The notes under the pieces: generated by a model
The model's database searches: none
Told to the model about the DNA's origin: nothing
Seen by the model: only the letters and a program-made list of their open reading frames with translations
Shown: piece by piece, positions 1 through 5,471 of the stretch
How the letters are laid out: each line of letters starts with the position of its first letter
How positions within the stretch are numbered: the stretch's first letter is position 1
Position numbers and translations under genes: made by a program
Assembly: GCA_964568355.1 (NCBI GenBank)
Contig: CAZMRK010000444.1
Span: 1-5,879 of the forward strand
DNA from: JAJPJX01 sp964568355
Lineage (GTDB): Bacteria > Acidobacteriota > Terriglobia > Bryobacterales > Bryobacteraceae
Length of the DNA stretch: 5,879 nt
Direction: 5' to 3'

Positions 1-323
1 GCCCGACGCCCGCCAAAACGGATGTTGCGGGTGCTCACCTGCATTTCGCGCACGCGCCCGTCCTTCAACCGGTACTGCCAGTACTGGGGATTGTCTCTCA
101 GTGCCGTGCGGCGCTCACCCGCGTGCTGGACCTGTGAACCCTCACGGATATCGGTCACCCGCATCGACAACAGTTCTTCGCGCGCATAACCTGACAGCGC
201 AAGGGCCGACGCGTTCACGTCTAGAAACTGAAGAGTATTTGCATCGAAAACCCACATCGGCAGGGGATTACTCTCGAAGATCTGCCGGTACACTGAGCTA
301 TCGGAAGCAGCTAATTTCTCCAT
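1..323 (-). CDS. PAS-domain sensory protein, N-terminal part (cut by left edge)
   Basis: Reading the minus strand from the ATG at 323 gives 107 codons open to the left edge. Residues about 12-107 form a PAS fold: the entry motif YRQIFESNPLPMWVFD, then FLDVNASALALSGYAREELL, and a late strand pair around DGRVREMQVSTRNIRF. PAS domains bind small ligands or cofactors and sense signals. The output domain (histidine kinase, GGDEF/EAL or other) lies outside the window, so its function cannot be named. The start is uncertain: neither the ATG at 323 nor an in-frame ATG at 377 (18 residues longer) has a clear Shine-Dalgarno site. The 323 start was chosen because the PAS domain begins shortly after it and the extra residues look unlike a domain. 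No signal peptide or membrane segment is visible. It follows the SDR gene on the same strand after a gap of 48 or 102 bp, so co-transcription is possible. Confidence 0.8.
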   Translation of the reverse strand, partial: MEKLAASDSSVYRQIFESNPLPMWVFDANTLQFLDVNASALALSGYAREELLSMRVTDIREGSQVQHAGERRTALRDNPQYWQYRLKDGRVREMQVSTRNIRFGGRR

Positions 324-425
324 CTTTGACGTGGTCCAGCCCAAATCCGCACGAATGCACTCACCCGCATTCAGCATACAGAAGCGTCGACAGTACCTCA
401 ATGCGTCGCGCAATAGCGGCGTACG

Positions 426-1394
426 CTAGGGTACATTCCCCTGGATGGCTCCGCGCTGTTTCAACCGGTCAAACAGATCCAGTGTCTTTTTCACACCAAC
501 TGCGAGCGGCGTCCGGGGGATATCCGGCACCAAACTTCGAATCTGCGAATCGTCCATGCGCCACGCTACCGGCACCTGCGGCCCCCGCGCGGTAATCAAC
601 TTTGCCGCCCCCGGCCGAAGACTCTCCAGGGTCGCGATCAGTTCGTCCATCTCCACCACCTCGCCCGCCAGGTTGAAGACATATGCCCCTTCGAGCGGCG
701 CCAGGAGCGAGCGCACAAACGACTCAGCGACGTCCTCGGCATACTGCATGTCCATCTTGCCGCTCACCCGGATCTGGAACGGTTCGCCCAATGCCAGCGC
801 CCGCATGGCCAGCGACGGGTCGGCCGTCAGTCCGCGGTCGCGCCCCACTCCGTACACGGTCCAGGGCCGCAGGCCGACGCTCGAAATTCCGTTCGTCTCG
901 AAGAACACGCGCGCGTTGCCTTCGTTCGCCTGTTTGAAAACACCATAGTGTGTGGCTGGCTTCACCGGATCGTTCTCGGTCAGCTTGCCGCTGCCATACG
1001 CCTCCTCCGGCCCCCACACCGCCGAAGAACTCGCATACACCACGCGCACCGGACGCCCGGCATCCCGCGCCGCTTCAAACACGTTCAGCGTGCCGATCAC
1101 GTCCACCATCGCGCCCGCTACCGGCTGAGCCTGGCAGAACGGCATCAGCACCGCCGCCAGATGCACGATGTGCGTAATGCCGCCCTCCTTCACCAGCGTT
1201 TTCAGGCGCGCCGTATCCTCGATGCTTCCCTGCTCCTGCACCACGCGGCGCACGTCCTCAGGCTCCACCAGCAACGAGAGCCGCGCCGGATTCGTATCCA
1301 TGTCATAGCTCACCACCTCCAGGCCGCGTTCGAGCAGGGCCTTTGTCACCCAGGCGCCGATACAGCCCTGCGCGCCCGTCACCAGAATTCGCAT
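426..1394 (-). CDS. NAD(P)-dependent extended SDR, epimerase/dehydratase family
   Basis: A 322-residue extended short-chain dehydrogenase/reductase, normal in length for the sugar epimerase/dehydratase family. The N-terminal Rossmann fold has TGAQGCIG (T6-G13, the TGxxGxxG pattern) and an acidic residue D31 after the second strand, which favours NAD over NADP. HLAA lies at 78-81. The catalytic set is the serine run S122-S124 in YASSSAVWG, Y150 and K154 (YGVFK). The variable C-terminal half should set the substrate. Likely a cytoplasmic oxidation or epimerisation of a sugar, sugar lactone or nucleotide sugar. The neighbouring sugar-acid-dehydratase homologues favour a sugar dehydrogenase, but that is inference. 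The ATG start is supported by a strong ribosome binding site (GGAGGAGGA directly before it). The gene is divergent from the first enolase-family gene, with 35 bp between starts, which suggests shared control. Confidence 0.9.
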   Translation of the reverse strand: MRILVTGAQGCIGAWVTKALLERGLEVVSYDMDTNPARLSLLVEPEDVRRVVQEQGSIEDTARLKTLVKEGGITHIVHLAAVLMPFCQAQPVAGAMVDVIGTLNVFEAARDAGRPVRVVYASSSAVWGPEEAYGSGKLTENDPVKPATHYGVFKQANEGNARVFFETNGISSVGLRPWTVYGVGRDRGLTADPSLAMRALALGEPFQIRVSGKMDMQYAEDVAESFVRSLLAPLEGAYVFNLAGEVVEMDELIATLESLRPGAAKLITARGPQVPVAWRMDDSQIRSLVPDIPRTPLAVGVKKTLDLFDRLKQRGAIQGNVP

Positions 1395-1429
1395 TCCTCC
1401 TCCAGAAGTTGATACCGTGAATAGCTGTT
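1395..1429. promoter_or_regulatory. Short divergent intergenic region, SDR gene / enolase gene
   Basis: These 35 bp are all that separates two divergent start codons. On the minus side, positions 1403-1395 read GGAGGAGGA and form a strong ribosome binding site for the SDR gene. On the plus side no purine-rich site precedes the enolase ATG. A TTGATA (1409-1414) resembles a -35 box, but the TATGAA at a workable distance overlaps the start codon. A minus-strand TATCAA (1414-1409) could be a -10 for the SDR, without a convincing -35. No clear operator dyad is seen. At least one of the two promoters probably extends into the opposite gene. Confidence 0.35.
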
Positions 1430-2677
1430 ATGAAAATTACCAATACCACCACTGCGGTGATGGAGTCCAACTTCGACTGGACCATCGTCAAAGTGGAGAC
1501 CGACGAAAAAATCACTGGATTCGGAGAAGCCTTCGTCGGCCCCGGTCTCACCGGCGTGATTCGGGAATTCAACTCCATTGTGGCAGGCGAGGACCCCACA
1601 AATCTGGACCGCCTGCTGCGCCGCATGAAAGGCACTTCGGTGCATGCCTCTCCCGGCCTGGTCTATCACGCCATCAACGGGATCGAAGGCGCGCTGCTCG
1701 ATCTGCTGGGAAAAAAACTTCGTATTCCGGTCTGGCAACTGCTCGGTGGCAAGTATCGCGATCAGGTCCTGGTCTACGCCGATTGCCACGCCGGCGATGC
1801 GCTCGAAAGCATCAGCCCTTTGCTGGTCCCGCGCGATCCGCAGTGGATGCGCCAGCCGGGCCATGAAGAGCGCAAAAGCGTCGTGAGCCTCAAGCACCAC
1901 GGCTGGGACGCCTCCGGGGAGGATCATCTTTCGCCCGAAGCCTACGGCCGGCGCGCCCAGGAGATGGCCAACCGCGGTTTCCGCATCCTGAAATTCGATG
2001 TCGATGTCCCCACGCCCTACGAGACCGACGAATACAATCGCGGCCTCAGCCACCCCGAGATCGAGCACATGGCCGCGCTCGTCGCCGCCACGCGCGAAGC
2101 CGTCGGCAAGGAAATCGGCCTGGCTATCGATTGTCACTGGAATTATGGCGTCCAGGCCGCGATCGATCTCGCCCGCGCCGTGGAAAAATACAAGCTCCTC
2201 TGGCTCGAAGATCCAGTCCCGCCCGAAAACATCCGAGCCATTGGCTCGGTGCAGCGCTCGACGCGTGTCCCCATCGCGACCGGCGAGAATCACTATTTCC
2301 GCATCGATTTCGAGCGCCTGATTCTCGAAGGCGGCCTGCGTATCCTGGCGCCGGACGTGCAAAAGGTCGGCCTCTGGGACGGACGCAAGCTGGCCGACCT
2401 GGCCGACATGCACTACGTCAACCTCACCTGGCACAATATCAGCGGGCCGCTCGGCACCATGGCCGGCGCGCACCTCTGCGCCGCCACGCCCAATCTGCTG
2501 GCCCTGGAGTGGCACGCCGCCAGCGTCCCCTTCTTCCAGGACCTCATCCAGGATGCCGAAGGACCCATGATCCAGGATGGCCGGATCCGGGTCCCCGACA
2601 AGCCCGGCTGGGGCATCGAGCTCGATCTCGACCAGGTCTACAAATACCGCAAACCCGGCGAGAAGTTCTTCGAATAG
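1430..2677 (+). CDS. Enolase-superfamily sugar-acid dehydratase, galactonate dehydratase-like
   Basis: A 415-residue mandelate racemase/muconate lactonizing enzyme family protein. It has an N-terminal capping domain (about 1-112) and a barrel ending near residue 362. Metal ligands are D234 (AIDCHWN), E260 (WLEDPVPPEN) and E286 (TGENHYF), 26 residues apart each, the spacing known for the superfamily. K188 lies on the second barrel strand (LKFDVD), but the second Lys of the racemase KxK pair is D190. H236, two residues after the first ligand, and H335 (WHNISGPLG), 49 after the third, match the acid and base histidines of D-galactonate dehydratase (DgoD). D309 and E360 are also in the usual places. 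The expected reaction is Mg-dependent dehydration of an aldonic acid to a 2-keto-3-deoxy acid in the cytoplasm. It is longer than DgoD (about 380), mostly through an insertion around 123-170. There is no signal peptide and no clear ribosome binding site. The substrate is unknown. Confidence 0.88.
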   Translation: MKITNTTTAVMESNFDWTIVKVETDEKITGFGEAFVGPGLTGVIREFNSIVAGEDPTNLDRLLRRMKGTSVHASPGLVYHAINGIEGALLDLLGKKLRIPVWQLLGGKYRDQVLVYADCHAGDALESISPLLVPRDPQWMRQPGHEERKSVVSLKHHGWDASGEDHLSPEAYGRRAQEMANRGFRILKFDVDVPTPYETDEYNRGLSHPEIEHMAALVAATREAVGKEIGLAIDCHWNYGVQAAIDLARAVEKYKLLWLEDPVPPENIRAIGSVQRSTRVPIATGENHYFRIDFERLILEGGLRILAPDVQKVGLWDGRKLADLADMHYVNLTWHNISGPLGTMAGAHLCAATPNLLALEWHAASVPFFQDLIQDAEGPMIQDGRIRVPDKPGWGIELDLDQVYKYRKPGEKFFE

Positions 2678-2681
2678 CGGC

Positions 2682-3986
2682 TTACGGCTTCACCAGCGAT
2701 CCGTCCATCCCGCGAACCGTCGTCCACGTATCGCCCGGCTTCGGCGGCTGAATCGGATATTTCGCCGCCATCGCCTCGTTGATATCGATCCCCAGCCCTG
2801 GAGCGTCGTTCCCGTACAGATATCCGCCTTTCAGTTCGGCCGTGCCCGGCATCATCTCGTGCACCTGCGGCGGGAAATGATTTTCCTCCTGGATTCCGAA
2901 GCTGCTGATGGAAAGATCCACGTGATAGGCCGCAAGCTGGTTTACGGGGTCGTTGTCGCCGCCCTCCTGCCACGCCGTCCGCACGCCGAACGCTTCGCAT
3001 AGCGCGGCCGTCTTTTTGGCCGCGGTAATGCCTCCGGTCTGCGACACCCGGTTGCGCACGAAATCGATGATCCGCTCCGCGATCAGGGGAATCCACTCCC
3101 GCTGGCTGGTGAACAGCTCGCCCATAGCCATCGGAGTGCTGGTTACCTGGCGGATCTGGCGATACCAGTCGATCTGCTCCGGCGGTAGGATGTCCTCCAC
3201 AAAGAACATGCGATACGGTTCCATGCGCTTGGCAAACTCCAGCGCCATCGCCGGCGTCAGGTGCTCGTGGACGTCGTGTAGCAGCTTCACGTCGCGCCCC
3301 AGCTTCACCCGCAGGTGCTCGAACAGCTTCGGAATCACCTCCACGTACACATCTTCGTCAAAAGCGGAGCCCTTGAATCCGCTGGCGGGGCGGCTGCCCT
3401 GGCCGGGCGGGATCATGCCGCCTCCGCCATAGCCTCCCATCTGCGCGCGCACATGGCGGTAGCCCTCTTCCATGTAGCGCCGCACATTCTCTTCCACCTG
3501 CTGCATGTCGCGTCCGTCGGCGTGCGCGTACATCGGCACGGCGTCCCGCGCTTTGCCTCCCAGCAGATCGTAGACCGGCATTCCCGCCCGCTTGCCCTTG
3601 ATGTCCCATAAGGCCATGTCCAGGGCGCTGAGCACATTATTCTGAATCGTGCTGTTCCGCCAATAGGCGTGCAGATTCGTGTTCTGCCACAAATCCTCGA
3701 TCCGGTCCGGATCCTTCCCGATCCAGAACGGAGCGTAGTGTTTTTCGATCGCGGCGGTCACCGCGAACGCTTCATTGACATTGCTGGCCGAACCCAGGCC
3801 GTATAGCCCAGGCTCGCTCGTGATGACTTTCAGAAATACCCACTGGTAGTTCCGGCCGGCTCCGGTCGGGATTGCCTTTACTTCCTTGATGGTGAGGCGT
3901 GGCAGCCCCCGCGTGCGGCCGGCATACTGCTGGGCGGCAAGCGCAGGCATGGCGGCCATCCCGGTCAGTAGATCTCTACGACGCAT
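2682..3986 (-). CDS. Tat-exported enolase-superfamily protein, mannonate dehydratase/RspA-like
   Basis: 434 residues, starting at an ATG with GGAGG (3995-3991) 4 bp before it. The N-terminus MRRRDLLTGMAAMPALAAQ is a twin-arginine signal (RRxLL, short hydrophobic stretch, cleavage near A17/A18), so the folded enzyme should be exported. A capping domain spans about 31-150, then the barrel. The metal ligands D238 (LLHDVHEHLTP), E264 (FFVEDILPPEQ) and E290 (MGELF) keep the 26/26 spacing. H240 matches the acid His of D-mannonate dehydratase (ManD), and SQTGGIT (315-321), FGIQE (363-367) and APGLGIDI (395-402) are typical of that group. Two departures stand out: Q340 (AWQEGGDNDP) where the group usually has His (WHGP/CHGP), and a Gly-rich loop (184-198) after R180 without an obvious Tyr where ManD has its base. 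The fold is certain; mannonate dehydratase activity is doubtful. Confidence 0.9.
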   Translation of the reverse strand: MRRRDLLTGMAAMPALAAQQYAGRTRGLPRLTIKEVKAIPTGAGRNYQWVFLKVITSEPGLYGLGSASNVNEAFAVTAAIEKHYAPFWIGKDPDRIEDLWQNTNLHAYWRNSTIQNNVLSALDMALWDIKGKRAGMPVYDLLGGKARDAVPMYAHADGRDMQQVEENVRRYMEEGYRHVRAQMGGYGGGGMIPPGQGSRPASGFKGSAFDEDVYVEVIPKLFEHLRVKLGRDVKLLHDVHEHLTPAMALEFAKRMEPYRMFFVEDILPPEQIDWYRQIRQVTSTPMAMGELFTSQREWIPLIAERIIDFVRNRVSQTGGITAAKKTAALCEAFGVRTAWQEGGDNDPVNQLAAYHVDLSISSFGIQEENHFPPQVHEMMPGTAELKGGYLYGNDAPGLGIDINEAMAAKYPIQPPKPGDTWTTVRGMDGSLVKP

Positions 3987-4030
3987 GAAACCTCCGTGTC
4001 GATTATATTTCGGGGAAAATAGGAAGCGGT
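3987..4030. promoter_or_regulatory. Divergent promoter region with two-sided -10-like element
   Basis: 44 bp between the divergent starts of the Tat enolase and the DinB-like gene. The AT-rich core ATTATATTT (4002-4010) reads TATAAT on the minus strand (4007-4002), a perfect -10 consensus pointing to the enolase, and TATATT on the plus strand (4005-4010), a good -10 pointing to DinB. No convincing -35 hexamer is seen 16-18 bp from either. Both genes have ribosome binding sites here: GGAGG at 3995-3991 (minus) and AGGAAG at 4021-4026 (plus). The minus-strand transcript would start almost on its own ribosome binding site, so its leader would be very short. Confidence 0.45.
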
Positions 4031-4525
4031 ATGAGTACTCTCCCCGAGCCGTGGCTCCGCGGCCCTCTCACCGGGATACACCCCCTGCTCGCGCCCGTCT
4101 TTTATGCGTTTCAGCACGCCCGCGAGGATCTGCGCCAGGCAACCGAAGGTCTCGACCCCGCCCGGCTTTGGGAGCGGCCCCACGGCCTCACGCCCGTCGG
4201 CTTCCACCTTCGCCACATCGCAGGAAGCGTCGATCGCCTCACCACCTACCTGCAAGGACTCCCGCTCACCGCCGCCCAGCTTTCCGAACTGGACCAGGAA
4301 AGCCAGCCGGGCGCCGATCGCGGCGAGCTGCTGGATACCGTGGACCGCGCATTCACCCGCGCCGAACAGGTATTCCGCGCGATCGACCCGGCGACGCTCC
4401 CCGACGCCCGTACCGTAGGCCGCCGTCATCTTCCCACCACGGTCATCGGCCTCCTCACCCACATCGCCGAACACACCCTCCGCCACGTCGGAGAAGTTGT
4501 CGTCACCGCCAAACTCTTGAAGTAG
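4031..4525 (+). CDS. DinB/YfiT-like four-helix metalloprotein
   Basis: 164 residues, the usual size of the DinB/YfiT family of four-helix-bundle proteins that bind a divalent metal with three histidines. The motif FHLRHIAGSVDRL (58-70) provides H62, and HIAEHTLRHVGEV (144-156) provides H148 and H152, so the triad looks complete. Helices are predicted at about 17-40, 55-76, 97-118 and 135-160. Members include DNA-damage-induced proteins of unknown activity and thiol-dependent transferases for bacillithiol or mycothiol; nothing here decides between these. It is cytoplasmic, with no signal or membrane segment. The start is supported by AGGAAG 4 bp upstream. It is divergent from the Tat enolase and may share its promoter region, though no functional link is evident. 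The next gene begins 87 bp after its stop. Confidence 0.85.
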   Translation: MSTLPEPWLRGPLTGIHPLLAPVFYAFQHAREDLRQATEGLDPARLWERPHGLTPVGFHLRHIAGSVDRLTTYLQGLPLTAAQLSELDQESQPGADRGELLDTVDRAFTRAEQVFRAIDPATLPDARTVGRRHLPTTVIGLLTHIAEHTLRHVGEVVVTAKLLK

Positions 4526-4612
4526 CGCGCTCTCTCCCGCGGCGCGATTCGTCGGGCGCTATGAGGGAAGAATTCCCCGGCGTCGGGCGTCAAAGGGTGG
4601 AGAGACGGATGG
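4526..4612 (+). promoter_or_regulatory. Leader region before ccmC
   Basis: An 87-bp gap between the DinB-like stop and the ccmC start. It holds the likely ccmC ribosome binding site (GTGGAG, 4597-4602, about 10 bp before the ATG). No sigma-70-like -10/-35 pair and no T-tailed hairpin terminating DinB is recognisable. An ATG at 4561 opens a frame that overlaps ccmC out of register and shows no family features. Confidence 0.3.
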
Positions 4613-5284
4613 ATGCGGGAGAAAGCGGCTTATTCGTTCGTCGCCCTGGCGGCGGTAGTGCTGGTGCGGAACCTGTACCTGATTTTCATGGTGGTGCCCG
4701 ACGAGGCAGCCCAGGGGATGATCTACCGCCTGCTGTATTTTCACGTCCCGGCCTGGTGGACCGCGTTTCTCGCCGTGAGCCTTTCCGCCGTGTGTAGCGG
4801 CCTCTATCTCGTCCGGAAGAATTTGCGCTGGGATGCCCTGGCGGTCGCCGTGACGGAGGTGGCCGTGGTCTTTCTGTTGATGGGCATTACCTTGGGGTCG
4901 ATTTGGGCGCGCATCATCTGGGGGGACTGGTGGGTATGGGACGCGCGGCTCACCTCCGCGCTGATCTGCGTCCTGCTGTATTCGGGCTATTTGATGCTGC
5001 GTCATTCGGTGGAAGAGCCGGCGAAACGCGCCCGCATTTCCGCGGTGTTCTCTCTGTTCGCTTTCGCCGATGTACCGATCGTCTGGTATTCGATTCGCTG
5101 GTGGCGCACGCAGCATCCCCAACCGATGGAATTGCCGCCCGAGATGTGGCGCGCGATGCTGTGGAACTGGCTGGGGATGATTTTGCTGACCGTCGCTTTG
5201 ACGCTGATCCGCCTGGATCAGGAGGAGATGCAGCGCCGCGTCTGGGCATTACGGCACCGTTTGCAGAGTGCTGCGGAAGAGTGA
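4613..5284 (+). CDS. ccmC: Cytochrome c maturation heme protein CcmC
   Basis: 223 residues, an integral inner-membrane protein of the CcmC/CcmF/CcsA heme-handling superfamily. CcmC binds heme at the outer face of the membrane and passes it to the chaperone CcmE for attachment to c-type cytochromes. The tryptophan-rich signature is intact: W98, W103, W106, W107, W109 and DARLTS (110-115). H44 (YFHVPAWW) and H168 (RTQHPQP) are 124 residues apart, the same spacing as the heme-ligand pair H60/H184 known in E. coli CcmC. Six hydrophobic segments fit about 5-28, 38-66, 78-102, 113-130, 141-160 and 178-200, and the C-terminus is charged. Length is slightly below E. coli CcmC (about 245). A purine-rich GTGGAG lies about 10 bp before the ATG; a second ATG 4 bp upstream is out of frame. 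The CcmD-like gene follows after 3 bp. The partners ccmA, ccmB and ccmE are not in the window. Confidence 0.93.
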   Translation: MREKAAYSFVALAAVVLVRNLYLIFMVVPDEAAQGMIYRLLYFHVPAWWTAFLAVSLSAVCSGLYLVRKNLRWDALAVAVTEVAVVFLLMGITLGSIWARIIWGDWWVWDARLTSALICVLLYSGYLMLRHSVEEPAKRARISAVFSLFAFADVPIVWYSIRWWRTQHPQPMELPPEMWRAMLWNWLGMILLTVALTLIRLDQEEMQRRVWALRHRLQSAAEE

Positions 5285-5287
5285 GGC

Positions 5288-5449
5288 ATGGAGAAACAAA
5301 ATCTCGCCTGTATGTTCTACGGTTTTGCGGCGGCGTGGCTGGTGCTTTTCATTTACCTCTTTGCGCTGATCCGGCGGGCCAGCCGGAGTCGTAGGGAATT
5401 GAAGCGGCTCGAGGGGGGCATCGACAAGAGTACCGGCGCAGCCCGGTAA
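5288..5449 (+). CDS. ccmD: CcmD-like small single-span membrane protein
   Basis: A 53-residue protein whose ATG lies 3 bp after the ccmC stop, so the two are probably translationally coupled; the purines of GAAGAGTGAGG at the end of ccmC serve as its ribosome binding site. It has one hydrophobic segment (about 7-28, ending VLFIYLFALI) followed by a basic stretch (RRASRSRRELKRLE, 29-42). This matches the CcmD layout: N-terminus outside, one span, then a positively charged cytoplasmic helix containing an RxLxxLE-type end. CcmD helps release heme-loaded CcmE from the CcmC complex with CcmAB. CcmD is poorly conserved, so the call rests on size, topology and position rather than sequence identity. 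Confidence 0.8.
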   Translation: MEKQNLACMFYGFAAAWLVLFIYLFALIRRASRSRRELKRLEGGIDKSTGAAR

Positions 5450-5459
5450 GTCGGGACTT
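5431..5459 (+). other. Two small inverted repeats at the end of ccmD
   Basis: TACCGG (5431-5436) and CCGGTA (5443-5448) form a 6-bp stem with a 6-nt loop, overlapping the ccmD stop. Directly after it AAGTC-GG-GACTT (5448-5459) is a perfect 5-bp dyad with a 2-bp centre. Neither is followed by a T-tract, so a standard intrinsic terminator is not supported. The first could still stabilise the 3' end of ccmCD mRNA, and the second could be a regulator site for the next gene. Chance is a real possibility for both. Confidence 0.25.
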
Positions 5460-5471
5460 CCACTCCTTCTC

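Noticed and set aside
101..595. Plus-strand open frame of 164 codons across the PAS and SDR genes
   Set aside because: It lies opposite two recognisable minus-strand genes, has no ribosome binding site and shows no domain.
1379..2515. Long minus-strand open frame (378 codons) opposite the first enolase gene
   Set aside because: It is the antisense shadow of a high-GC gene. Its translation shows repetitive Gly/Ala/Val/Asp-rich composition and no family motif, while the plus-strand enolase has complete catalytic spacing.
3965..4486. Minus-strand open frame (173 codons) opposite DinB
   Set aside because: The plus-strand DinB frame has the full His triad and a good ribosome binding site. The minus-strand frame has no recognisable motif and would overlap the Tat enolase start.
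4526..4565. Possible terminator hairpin after DinB (CCCG...CGGG)
   Set aside because: The stem is only 4 bp with a long loop and no T-tract, so it is not distinguishable from chance in this composition.
4500..4620. Replication origin or terminus at the strand-composition switch
   Set aside because: No DnaA-box cluster, AT-rich unwinding region, dnaA/dnaN/parAB neighbour or dif-like site is visible; a local junction is a simpler reading.
3886..4797. Plus-strand open frame of 303 codons spanning the Tat enolase start, DinB and the ccmC start
   Set aside because: It crosses three real genes on both strands. The product is Arg/Pro-rich and low in complexity, as expected for a wrong frame in GC-rich DNA.
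4561..4797. ATG at 4561 as a possible small gene or an extended ccmC start
   Set aside because: Its frame differs from ccmC and yields a charged, non-membrane sequence through the ccmC region. The ccmC start at 4613 gives the proper first membrane helix.
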